A DNA stretch of 64,000 nucleotides. It comes from Vibrio sp. ES.051 (lineage in GTDB: Bacteria; Pseudomonadota; Gammaproteobacteria; Enterobacterales; Vibrionaceae). Where the stretch lies: contig NZ_PDJL01000006.1 in the NCBI RefSeq assembly GCF_002563795.1, positions 434,001 through 498,000 on the forward strand. The letters are read 5' to 3'. The notes beneath the pieces are model-generated. The model saw nothing but the letters and a program-made list of their open reading frames with translations, had not been told where the DNA came from and made no database searches. Position numbers and translations under genes: made by a program. Of this stretch, positions 10,201 to 16,227 are shown one piece after another (position 1 is the first letter of the stretch; each line of letters opens with the position of its first letter).

Positions 10201-10400
10201 ATGCCTTCACGGTGCTGAATTTGGGTTTTGACAATTGCGATAGAATCGGACGCCTCCACATCCAATGTAATGGTTTTACCTGCTGGTGTTTTAACGAATA
10301 TCTGCATTGCCATTAACGGTGGTGACAATAAAGAAAACAAAATAAAAAGCCCCAATTTGGGCAAAATATATCGAGGATATTTATTGTAAAGAAAAAACAT
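2841..10400 (-). CDS. Giant surface protein: ubiquitin-like, NHL propellers, cadherin-like repeats, OmpA end
   Basis: This about 2519-residue protein is not a named family. I start it at the ATG at 10400, which has AAAAAAGG 7 nt upstream; a TTG at 10418 is also open. Order: signal peptide 1-31 ending in PLMA; ubiquitin-like domain about 32-103; NHL propeller about 175-467; VCBS-type repeat about 503-620; second NHL propeller about 690-990; Ig/cadherin-like repeats with DxDGD calcium motifs about 1035-1350; HYR-like domain about 1350-1430; thrombospondin-3-like calcium repeats about 1637-1667; choice-of-anchor-U-like region about 1670-1843; two cadherin-like repeats to about 2026. A GlyGly-CTERM-like tail (about 2045-2066) is followed by a second signal-peptide-like stretch (about 2067-2088), an OmpA-like barrel, a Pro/Glu-rich linker and an OmpA-C peptidoglycan-binding domain (about 2393-2518). 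It is probably exported and calcium-dependent. Its function, and whether it is one polypeptide, are unknown. Confidence 0.85.
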   Translation of the reverse strand: MFFLYNKYPRYILPKLGLFILFSLLSPPLMAMQIFVKTPAGKTITLDVEASDSIAIVKTQIQHREGIPDYAQRLIFEDSALEDTRTLSDYNISKEALLYLFVRADFTLTDLDPSDAKLQASAGVPYALKLGTLGSAPDGASLRWQLKSYQFNGGPSQTDWPAWAHLGENWQAEKITRLSGPRGLVVRPNGMLYVSNSSKNHIVDIAPDGLTSVLAGSTDYGFADGTSENARFWQPSGLALAADGALYVADYQSHRIRKVLPNGDVSTLAGGGRGFMDGTSDSASFNYPFGLALGVDGTLYVADSLNHSIRRIAPDGTVSTFAGTGEKGFADGDATNAQFDTPKGLAMASDGRLYVADTENNRIRVISPDGMVSTFAGTGDQGIDDGLTVSASFNRPQQMSFGDDGTLYISDTSNNKIRAISSQGIVTTLTSDATFSRPVAIDATSSGEIYLTQLGTGNVTKLSATDQLSAAPTIDEVGQHTFCFEVTDGAGFAEQCYVVTVTSPPQAHDDMASVTELPNLQNSSVATGNVLDNDSDADGDAIGVTAITEGYVGRELATKYGSITLNTDGSYHYELDNTLSAVNALKGGETLSESMTYTVSDGALSDTATLAITIHGANDTPVITQPTSEQLHGYEEQAYALDLGALGTDIDGDAMQWRLTSYQFNDGIQQSQLPNWARLDEWQVSTVFSSLPLSQVYYARDIVIDSAGNFYIAFHTAHKILKVSPQGEVLITIGSKQGYLDGSADVAQFNRPSSLAIDAQDNLYVSDLDNNTIRKVSTDDGRVTTLAGKGGSRPGYVDGVGTAAKFNQPRGLAVDSKGNVFVADYKNHKIRKITPEGEVTTFAGASSGYVDGQGTAALFSRPWRIVVDSNDNLYLIDMEYDGIRKITPTGLVSTYVRSQSEPLEMLDTLHSLSIDTEGNLFVTDRMAHRVVKISTDKTVSHIAGSKKGFQNGSGTSAQFSSPEGITIDRDGNLYVVDFDNKKFRKVEHVLPQLSGTPSQNDIGKHTFCFDISDGTTTEQKCFTVTIDNVNDAPTGAVTIDGLAQEDQTLTANTSTLADEDGLGELHYQWYRNGELLNGETRNTYLTSDVDVDKQLSVAVWYVDGFGTHESQDTATLLHSEPTAVIENINDIPVVTGVPDSLSGVEDTKGSLSFANLVLRDDDGDSLTVTLQVDSGTLNALGNNLVIVTGNDTGTLTLTGLASDIQAFLQGDNVEFINVENGHGDVGLTVIVKDAVSNSTSGSNINVVPINDAPVAIDDSAMVSELHSSVTIYQNTPINVLANDYDVDGDALSVVFASVEQGQVKINSDGTLNYIPPEAYIGNTTITYTISDGNKETANASVFVTVEPNDPNSLPSITAPTDRCGDQEVQATALYTKVNLGEASALDKYGNDIPVSLVDGVTLFPAGISTVYWQATDKEGNSAITAQKVCVRPLISLQKDQTVLAGESVEIEVLLNGPSPEYPVVVPFTVSTSSKTQTHDLQSGSLTIERGTSARIQFNTVEGSVLAGEAVSVEVILDPSLNRGAKANHTTTITQGNIAPEVELVVSQSDEQRMLVTRDGGLVSIQSDVYDPNLSDSFDYRWVPSDLDLANVSSDQGLYQFDPQGLTVGVYHIDLLVTDSGSLTNRSSVYVQVVDSLPVLGEEDSDGDNIPDYLEGFVDSDGDGIPDAQDRINECNILFEQIDTQDGYLVESEPGVCLRRGAFTLQGETGGAHITEQDVTNQIGGIVADSAAVNVGGIFDFISYGLPESSQSVAVVFPQRKPIPANALYRKYNATRGWHTFEPAADDNKNRLWSAAGEPGYCPPPRNPEWTQGLTEGHWCVQVEIEDGGLYDDDGERNGAVVDPGFVGVLNTGNTLPQALDKTLSVKYNQPVSIDISDLITDPDNDALVVQSVTANLGSTTWTGTLIEYQPMANSIAPDTIQYGVSDGNGGTAFGTITLNFIVNQAPQAGDEFTVELDQGASNVVVDVLSLASDPEFDVIRVVNAAANHGSVSISVSGKLRYTPNADFFGIDTLTYVIEDEQGGQATGTVLMAVKEMSRVATVTESSGGALHPLFVLMSVLLLTVRQVRQHKRTIILAMMILLPSFVTQASDRVQQNWFVGAQLGVAQTAVSNGDLTGALSDFNLSDAAIDMDKSGASYSLFAGYQFAQMWAAQLEYLDLGSRQLTINGALPASQEIAFYDAVEHLYPDTGKGFALSGLIYYPLADDWTISGKAGLFNWQRDYDTQVNSHSVGSDSISGTDLLLGLGVNYDLTKQWQLYAAAETVQLDNDRVNNFSLGVRYYFTRAYAAMDEPMPITLEPVESSHLETKPEPKAELKITPQPETKSEPQLTLQTEAEAELKPVLQIKSKVVPQPEPVLLVEVQILDADGDGVSDELDQCPDSNIAFQVDELGCTLLEQLNISVRLNIQFGLNSAQVDPKYFTELKKVADFMQAHPDSQVVIEGHTDVQGRALSNLKLSQSRADSVVTILNNKFEVDPSRITGIGFGETRLLSDENTAKAHQLNRRVVAELHASELVPVKR
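10092..10307 (-). other. Ubiquitin-like domain coding segment
   Basis: The 72 codons starting at Met32 read MQIFVKTPAGKTITLDVE and continue with EGIPDYAQRLIF and RTLSDYNISKE. Aligned by hand with human ubiquitin, 47 of 72 positions are identical without gaps. Lys6, 11, 27 and 63 and Ile44 are kept. Lys29, 33 and 48 are replaced by Gln, Arg and Ser. The C-terminal GlyGly needed for conjugation is absent (ADFT follows Arg72). Signal-peptide cleavage after Ala31 would place ubiquitin Met1 at the mature N-terminus. Confidence 0.93.
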
Positions 10401-10790
10401 CAAACAACCTTTTTTCAATTAGTTATATTAATTCATGCAATAGTTGTGACTATCGTTTTAACGAAATGGCGTAAAAAATTAATCTTATCTATCCAGTAAA
10501 TAATTAAATGATAAGAACGACCTAAACTTTTGTTAACCGTTACTTCATATTATCAACAGGTCTGATCTGAAAATTTGTAGCGCGAAGTTATATTAATCTT
10601 GGACAGGAATCACTATTTTTTTTCAATCTTATGACACTACTCTGACTTAATTACAAAAAATAATGTCTAGTTATTGAGGTGCTAAAGTGATTTCATCAAC
10701 GCGCTCGAGGTCCAAGACGAAGGGATAACTAAGATAAGATAGGCAAGGGAGCGACATCCCCCTTGGCTTGGCTTTTTGATTGGAAATGAA
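10401..10790. other. AT-rich intergenic region between the giant gene and envZ
   Basis: About 390 bp hold no credible gene. An inverted repeat (CAAGGG near 10744 with CCCTTG near 10760) follows the envZ stop, but its T-run lies on the plus strand, so it is a poor terminator for envZ. The AT-rich half nearest the giant gene must carry its promoter, but I see no convincing -35/-10 pair. Confidence 0.4.
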
Positions 10791-12083
10791 TTAGCGTGTC
10801 GGAAAACTGATTTGTGCAATCAAGCCGCCTTCGCTGCGATTACGCATCACGACAGACCCAGAATGCTGGCTCACGATACGCTTGACAATGGCCAGCCCCA
10901 GCCCTGTCCCTTCGCTACCACGAGCGGTATCGCCGCGCGTAAAGGGCTCAAATAGCTTAGCGACTTGAGATTGCTCTATCCCCGGCCCGTTATCTTCAAC
11001 GCATACCCAGACCAGTTGCTTATCTGCGGTGGCGCCCGTGCTGATTTTTACCCAACCATTACCGTAACGCAGTGCATTCACGACGAGATTACTCACCGCT
11101 CGTTTGATCGCAATCGGGTTGCCTTTCGCGGGAGGTAGATTGGGATTGAGATCGGTTTCAATTTCGACCTCATAACCACCTTCTGAACTGGCCACATCAC
11201 TGGCAATCGTACTGATATCCACTGACTCAAGTGACTCTTTATTCACGGGTTTGAGATAATCCATAAATTGGCTGATGATTTCGTTACACTCTTCGGTATC
11301 ACTGATGATCCCTTCCGCGAGGTAGCTGTCTTCAGGCGACATCATTTCCGTCGCCAAGCGAATGCGAGTTAACGGCGTGCGCAAGTCATGACTGATGCCG
11401 GCCATCAGTAAGGCGCGATCTTCTTCCAGCTCTTGAATGCCTTGGGACATTTGATTAAACGCTCGCGTTACCGAACGAATTTCAGATGCTCCTTTTTCAG
11501 GCAGGGGTGGCGGAATGTCACCTCGTCCTACGCCTTTCGCCGCTCTTTCTAAAGCCACCAGCGGACGGTTTTGTAAACGTATAAATAACCAACCGCCCAC
11601 GATGATCAATAGCGCCATGATGAGGCTGTTACGAAACAGTGGCGCAAAGTCTTCTTCTTGAAGTTCAGAGAGAGGGATGCGAATAATCGAATTCGGTAGC
11701 TTTTCGATGTGCATCCATAAAATATAACTGTCACTCCCCAGCAGTAATCGCACTTCTGTCGGCGAACCTAACTCCTGGCTCATTTCTTCCGACATCAAAT
11801 CAATCGACATGGCGTGATGAAATTCCGTGGTTTTTTCACTATCGAGGCTGTGAACCGTCACTCCTAACCTCTCGAGTAACTGGCGTCGCAAAGGCGCATC
11901 GGACTTTAAATCGCCTTCATCATCCAGCACGAGGTTTAATTCATGAGCGAGAATTTTATTGAACTGTTGCAAGCTTGGCATCAAGGCGTAGTTAAAAACG
12001 GCGTAATAAGAGAAGACTTGGCTAGCGAGCAGCAAAGAGATGAACAGCAAAATGGATTGTGTCAGTGAACTACGAATACGCAT
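10791..12083 (-). CDS. envZ: Osmosensing histidine kinase EnvZ
   Basis: This 430-residue inner-membrane sensor kinase phosphorylates OmpR in response to osmolarity and envelope conditions. It has an N-terminal membrane segment (about 10-30), a periplasmic domain, a second membrane segment (about 153-169), a HAMP domain with PLVALERAAKGVGRGDIPPP, and the H-box AGISHDLRTPLTRIR with phospho-acceptor His232. The ATP-binding domain carries the N box (NLVVNALRYG), G1 (VEDNGPGIE) and G2 (GTGLGLAIVKRI). It lies downstream of ompR with a 98-bp gap rather than the usual short overlap. Confidence 0.97.
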   Translation of the reverse strand: MRIRSSLTQSILLFISLLLASQVFSYYAVFNYALMPSLQQFNKILAHELNLVLDDEGDLKSDAPLRRQLLERLGVTVHSLDSEKTTEFHHAMSIDLMSEEMSQELGSPTEVRLLLGSDSYILWMHIEKLPNSIIRIPLSELQEEDFAPLFRNSLIMALLIIVGGWLFIRLQNRPLVALERAAKGVGRGDIPPPLPEKGASEIRSVTRAFNQMSQGIQELEEDRALLMAGISHDLRTPLTRIRLATEMMSPEDSYLAEGIISDTEECNEIISQFMDYLKPVNKESLESVDISTIASDVASSEGGYEVEIETDLNPNLPPAKGNPIAIKRAVSNLVVNALRYGNGWVKISTGATADKQLVWVCVEDNGPGIEQSQVAKLFEPFTRGDTARGSEGTGLGLAIVKRIVSQHSGSVVMRNRSEGGLIAQISFPTR

Positions 12084-12116
12084 GCAACGTTCCTGGTGGT
12101 TATAATCGCAAGATTT

Positions 12117-12142
12117 CAGCCCTCAACAATGGTTGAAGGCTG
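12117..12142 (-). promoter_or_regulatory. Hairpin between ompR and envZ
   Basis: In the transcript, CAGCCTTCAAC pairs with GTTGAGGGCTG over 11 bp (one G-U pair) around a 4-nt loop. No U-run follows, so it is not a standard terminator. It could act on message processing or partial attenuation, and so on the OmpR:EnvZ ratio. Confidence 0.5.
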
Positions 12143-12181
12143 AAGTTCTATCGCCCAGAGCAGGCGTTTGGAATCAGCGAG

Positions 12182-12901
12182 TTAAACCGCGTTACCATCC
12201 GGGACAAAAACGTAACCCAAGCCCCATACGGTTTGAATATAACGAGGCTTGCTCGGATCATCTTCCAGCATGCGACGTAAACGCGAAATTTGCACGTCAA
12301 TAGAACGTTCCATCGCCGAGTATTCACGTCCACGAGCCATGTTCATCAACTTATCGCGTGACATAGGCTCACGCGCATTCATCACTAAAGCTTTCAGCAC
12401 CGCAAACTCACCCGAGGTCAATGGCATCGATTCTTCACCTCGGAACATTTCTCTCGTGCCTAAGTTGAGGCGAAATTCACCGAACTCAACCACTTTTTCT
12501 TCCGTGCTTGGTGCCCCAGGCAGCTCCACGGTTTGGCGGCGTAATACGGCTTTAATACGCGCGAGTAACTCACGCGGGTTAAAGGGTTTCGGTAGGTAGT
12601 CATCTGCGCCCACTTCCAGGCCGACAATACGATCCACTTCATCACCTTTGGCGGTCAGCATTAAGATGGGTAACATGTTGTTGGCATGGCGTAAGCGGCG
12701 ACAAATCGACAAACCATCTTCGCCTGGCAGCATTAAGTCCAGCACCATTAAATGAAAATTTTCGCGCGTGAGCAGGCGATCCATCTGTTCGCCATTGGCA
12801 ACACTTCGGACCTGAAAACCTTGCTCAGAAAGGTAACGCTCCAATAGAGCACGCAAACGAGCATCGTCATCAACCACTAAAATTTTATGATTTTCTTGCA
12901 T
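12182..12901 (-). CDS. ompR: Two-component response regulator OmpR
   Basis: This 239-residue DNA-binding regulator is the partner of EnvZ and controls porin and envelope genes. The receiver domain (1-about 120) has the acidic pocket DDD at 11-13, phospho-acceptor Asp55 (VLDLMLPGEDG), Thr in MLTAKG and Lys in LPKPFNPRELL. The C-terminal winged-helix domain contains SGEFAVLKALV, SRDKLMNMARGREYSAMERSI and IQTVWGLGYVFVPDG. It is the first gene of the ompR-envZ operon and is near-identical in plan to E. coli OmpR. Confidence 0.98.
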   Translation of the reverse strand: MQENHKILVVDDDARLRALLERYLSEQGFQVRSVANGEQMDRLLTRENFHLMVLDLMLPGEDGLSICRRLRHANNMLPILMLTAKGDEVDRIVGLEVGADDYLPKPFNPRELLARIKAVLRRQTVELPGAPSTEEKVVEFGEFRLNLGTREMFRGEESMPLTSGEFAVLKALVMNAREPMSRDKLMNMARGREYSAMERSIDVQISRLRRMLEDDPSKPRYIQTVWGLGYVFVPDGNAV

Positions 12902-13030
12902 TGAAACATCCTTTCAGAAGCGTCTATTGTCGAAAATGTATCACTGTTTTTTCAAACGTGCTTGAGCAAATTGTTACTCTTTTTATCTTAAGTGGTTTAT
13001 TCGCTCTTAAACGTGCGTTTTCAGCACCAT

Positions 13031-13426
13031 TTATTGGCCGTAATTCCACTCCAGCTCGCGCTTAGCATCAAGTAACTCTTGCTGAGATTCTTCGAGTTTC
13101 TGACGCTTTTTCTCAATTTTATCTGCTTTTCCAGATCGTTTAGCCTCCGCCAACTCTTGTTCACGCTCTTGTACTTCTTGCGCTTTTTCTTCAACTTCAA
13201 CTTGCAGTTCCTGACGCAATGTTTCTTCTGAACACTCGTTTTGAATCCCGGCCAATGCACGCTCTAAGCCCTTAATACGATACTCATTGCCTTGTGCTTT
13301 GGCGTACTCTATCTGCTGTTCAACCGCTAACTCTTTAGCCTCACAGCCTTTCACTTCATCTTTAGCGAAAGTTGGCAGAGAAAACCCCATCATGAGCACA
13401 GTGCCACACATTACTGCTTTGATCAT
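13031..13426 (-). CDS. Periplasmic DUF1090 (YqjC-like) protein
   Basis: This is a 131-residue protein with a signal peptide (MIKAVMCGTVLMMGFSLPTFA, cut before KDEVKGCEAK). The rest is a highly charged helix rich in Glu, Lys and Gln, likely a coiled coil. Two Cys, one near the mature N-terminus (GCEAKE) and one in IQNECSEE, are as in DUF1090/YqjC proteins. The family has no established biochemical role and is thought to be periplasmic. It stands between ompR and greB on the same strand with its own intergenic gaps, so it is probably transcribed alone. Confidence 0.8.
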   Translation of the reverse strand: MIKAVMCGTVLMMGFSLPTFAKDEVKGCEAKELAVEQQIEYAKAQGNEYRIKGLERALAGIQNECSEETLRQELQVEVEEKAQEVQEREQELAEAKRSGKADKIEKKRQKLEESQQELLDAKRELEWNYGQ

Positions 13427-13533
13427 TTTACGTCTCCGATAAACGCATACGCGCTTTTTGTATAGAAAGTATATTGGCGTTCAAACCTGTATCTAACTTG
13501 CCAATATCGACTCACCAAACAGGTGGTAAAGCC

Positions 13534-14025
13534 TTATTCCCCCGTGTTTGGCTTGGTGTATTCAATCGAGTTGATGAACCACTCTTTTTCCCCTTCCGGC
13601 GTTCGTACCGTGAACTCGTCATCCACTTGTTTTTTTAACATCGCTCTCGCCATAGGCGAATCAATGGAGATGTAATCTTTCGCATCGCCATAAATCTCTT
13701 CCGGCCCAACAATGCGAAACCGTTTCACATCGCCCGCTTCGTTTTCAATCTCAACCCACGCTCCAAAAAAGACTTTGCCTTCTTGTTGAGGTGAGTAGTC
13801 CACAATGGTGACGTCAGGCAAAAACTTTCTGAGAAAGCGAACACGACGGTCGATCTGACGAAGCAGACGTTTATTGAAGGTGTAATCCGCATTTTCTGAG
13901 CGATCGCCTAGGCTCGCCGCCCAAGTCACGATTTTAGTAATTTCTGGGCGCTTTTCATGCCAAAGGTAATCGTGTTCTTGTTTGAGCTTGTTGTAACCTT
14001 CACGTGTAATCAGCTTAGTTTTCAA
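13534..14025 (-). CDS. greB: Transcription elongation factor GreB
   Basis: This 163-residue factor rescues backtracked RNA polymerase by stimulating transcript cleavage through its secondary channel. The N-terminal coiled coil includes VTWAASLGDRSENADYTFNK, with the acidic tip (Asp-Arg-Ser-Glu-Asn-Ala-Asp). The C-terminal FKBP-like domain includes YSPQQEGKVFFGAWVEIEN and YISIDSPMARAMLKK. I start at the TTG at 14025 because AAGGAG lies 5 nt upstream and the sequence (LKTKLITREGY) then matches the E. coli start. The open frame extends six codons further, through the ribosome-binding site. greB beside ompR and tex is conserved order. Confidence 0.95.
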   Translation of the reverse strand: MKTKLITREGYNKLKQEHDYLWHEKRPEITKIVTWAASLGDRSENADYTFNKRLLRQIDRRVRFLRKFLPDVTIVDYSPQQEGKVFFGAWVEIENEAGDVKRFRIVGPEEIYGDAKDYISIDSPMARAMLKKQVDDEFTVRTPEGEKEWFINSIEYTKPNTGE

Positions 14026-14141
14026 TTGAACTCCTTCCTCCACTAAAAAATGCCACTCTTCAGCAGCATTAAGGAAATGACATAACCAAAGCGTACCTCA
14101 AGGCAGGCTTTGGGGCTTAGTATGATAAAGCGGTCGAAAAG

Positions 14142-16022
14142 CTACTTTTCGTAATCCGGCTTTTTCGTCACGATATAGTTCGTATCACTGGAAACAACTG
14201 CACCATGTTTGAGAAAGTTTTTACCTAAAATCATGCTGTAATGAAAGCGGCCACGGTTTTGTAAATTGACTCGGATCTTCTTCTCAAGTTCCCCTAATTT
14301 TACCTGCATTTCGACCACGGGACGTACGTTGGCTTTTTCTCCTTTTTTTGCTTTGATACGCATCACATCGACCACTTCTCGGGTAAATTTTTTCGTCATG
14401 CCTAGGTCGTTTTCATAGGTGAAGCTGACCAGATTCTTGCCATCTTGTTTAAATTGTTTGATGTTCTTGGCGTTGATAGAGCTAACGTCAGCGCCAGTAT
14501 CCAGTTTGACAGGGAAAGACATCCCTTCGACTTGCGCCACTTCGATGTGACCGGCTCTAAACAACGGTCTCGCATCCAATAAGTGGTCGGCTCGTGTGTT
14601 GAGCAACACTCCACCTTTGGCGATATCATGCCCAAAGACAAAGAACGGGTGAGGCTCATCTTCATCCAGTACATCGAGCGCAAACTCCATCGGTCTTTCT
14701 TGGCTACCGAAGAGGAAACTCCCCTCAACAACAGGGCGAGTTGAGTTACCCACCTTGAGCTTTTTCAAGACGAGCTTAGTGAGTTTTTTTTCTTTGCCCT
14801 GTTCATCATTCAAATAAAATGTGACTAACTCGTCTTTGCCTTTTTCGGTCAGCTCAAACCCATTCACACGCAATAACGGGGTTTTTACGGTAAAAGTTGG
14901 GTAAGCTGAGACGGTATAACCATCAATAGTGACTTGTTCTTCTGGCGAGATCACTAGGGGGTTTGACTTAAGCGCATTTTGGAACGTTTTTTCTACCCCA
15001 CCTAATAAGTTTTCTTTGTCAGTATCAATCACAAAATGCTGGCTAGCGACATCCTTGCCAAGGCGAATTTGCGAGCTGAATTTGCTGCGATCACGTAAAT
15101 ACACCAACCACCGCTGGGTTTCATTTTCGCCCACCTTGACTGGCAAATACACCAGCGGGCGTTCCCCTTTTGTCGTTTTCAGCATGCGTACTAAAGGCAA
15201 TGTGATGGGATGACGTTTACCGTTCTCACCCTCTAAGGTGAAAGACACTGTTTTTTGCTTCTTATCAATTTCGATGTCGAGTGCATGTGCGTTGGTGTAA
15301 CGACTGGTGGTCGAAATGCTCATTTTGTAAGGTACGCCCTCTACAGCAACGGTTTCCTTCTTTCCAACCATTTTAGCCTTAGGTTGTGCTTGTAGGTAAT
15401 CGTATCCCGCAAAGACCCACGCATGGTTATCGAGAAATGTTTTACCAACCAAGATGGGAGCAGAAAACTGAGTACGTTTAGTGAGGTTGACGACCGTATC
15501 GACAGTCTGTCCGGCAATGGTCATGGGCATTTTCACGGTTGGACGTAAAATGGGTTGCTTACTCGTGCGGCTGCGAATGGCACTCACCCGCTCAAGGTCG
15601 TCAGTGATTTTGATGGCTTTGCCTGTATAGGGGTGCGGGATAGTAAAACTCACCGAGACCTGATAAGGCGCAAAAGTACCGGCTTCCCACTTCGCTTTGG
15701 TCCCTCCCAAGTCATCGACAATGGCCCACAGTAACTGACTGTTTTTCAAACGCTGGTAGTCTGGATGAGTGCTGCTGACCTGAATATTCTCTGCATGCAT
15801 GGAGGTGGTATCCGCCCCCGTATCAATCTTGCCGATAAAGGGCACATCTCTTAATTCTGGGATCTGACTGTAGTAAACGCTCTCCACCCGCCCTAACACC
15901 AGCTTGTCGTCTAGCTGATATACAGGCATTTGCGTGGTGGCTGATATGGATTGCGCCCAACTAAACGTGGCAACAAGTAAGGCACTCGTGAGAGCTAAAA
16001 CCAAAGAGATTTTTTTCATCAT
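14142..16022 (-). CDS. Exported tandem retropepsin-like protein (PF05618-type)
   Basis: This 626-residue protein has a signal peptide (MMKKISLVLALTSALLVATF, then SWA) and three similar domains. The first and third each carry an aspartic-protease-like DTGA motif (KIDTGADTTSMHAENI with Asp67; KLDTGADVSSINAKNI with Asp508) and the closing motif ILVGKTFLDNHAW or MILGKNFLKHGAV. The middle domain lacks DTGA. This matches the retropepsin-like family PF05618, often labelled ATP-dependent zinc protease although no ATP or metal motif is visible. Met at 16022 or 16019 is the likely start; the frame is open to 16049. It lies between greB and tex, which adjoin in E. coli. Substrate unknown. Confidence 0.75.
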   Translation of the reverse strand: MMKKISLVLALTSALLVATFSWAQSISATTQMPVYQLDDKLVLGRVESVYYSQIPELRDVPFIGKIDTGADTTSMHAENIQVSSTHPDYQRLKNSQLLWAIVDDLGGTKAKWEAGTFAPYQVSVSFTIPHPYTGKAIKITDDLERVSAIRSRTSKQPILRPTVKMPMTIAGQTVDTVVNLTKRTQFSAPILVGKTFLDNHAWVFAGYDYLQAQPKAKMVGKKETVAVEGVPYKMSISTTSRYTNAHALDIEIDKKQKTVSFTLEGENGKRHPITLPLVRMLKTTKGERPLVYLPVKVGENETQRWLVYLRDRSKFSSQIRLGKDVASQHFVIDTDKENLLGGVEKTFQNALKSNPLVISPEEQVTIDGYTVSAYPTFTVKTPLLRVNGFELTEKGKDELVTFYLNDEQGKEKKLTKLVLKKLKVGNSTRPVVEGSFLFGSQERPMEFALDVLDEDEPHPFFVFGHDIAKGGVLLNTRADHLLDARPLFRAGHIEVAQVEGMSFPVKLDTGADVSSINAKNIKQFKQDGKNLVSFTYENDLGMTKKFTREVVDVMRIKAKKGEKANVRPVVEMQVKLGELEKKIRVNLQNRGRFHYSMILGKNFLKHGAVVSSDTNYIVTKKPDYEK

Positions 16023-16227
16023 GATGATCCGTATGAGTCGAGGGTGCATTTGTTAGTCGATAACTGAGGGGATAAGTTCTCAATTTAATTACAGTTTTGA
16101 CATAAACCTAACCAATGTCCAACAGCGCTCGGTAAATTTTTGCCAAGCTAATTTTAAAACATTGCAAATTGTTTAAATAACCCCAATGTTCTATACAACT
16201 AAAACCGAATTGAAAGAGAATACACGG

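Noticed and set aside
2841..10400. Frameshift or pseudogene in the giant gene
   Set aside because: The frame is open over more than 2500 codons and all modules look intact. The oddity is a fusion, not decay.
10741..10775. Inverted repeat after envZ as its terminator
   Set aside because: The T-run follows the stem on the plus strand, not in the envZ direction. Kept only as a note in the intergenic entry.
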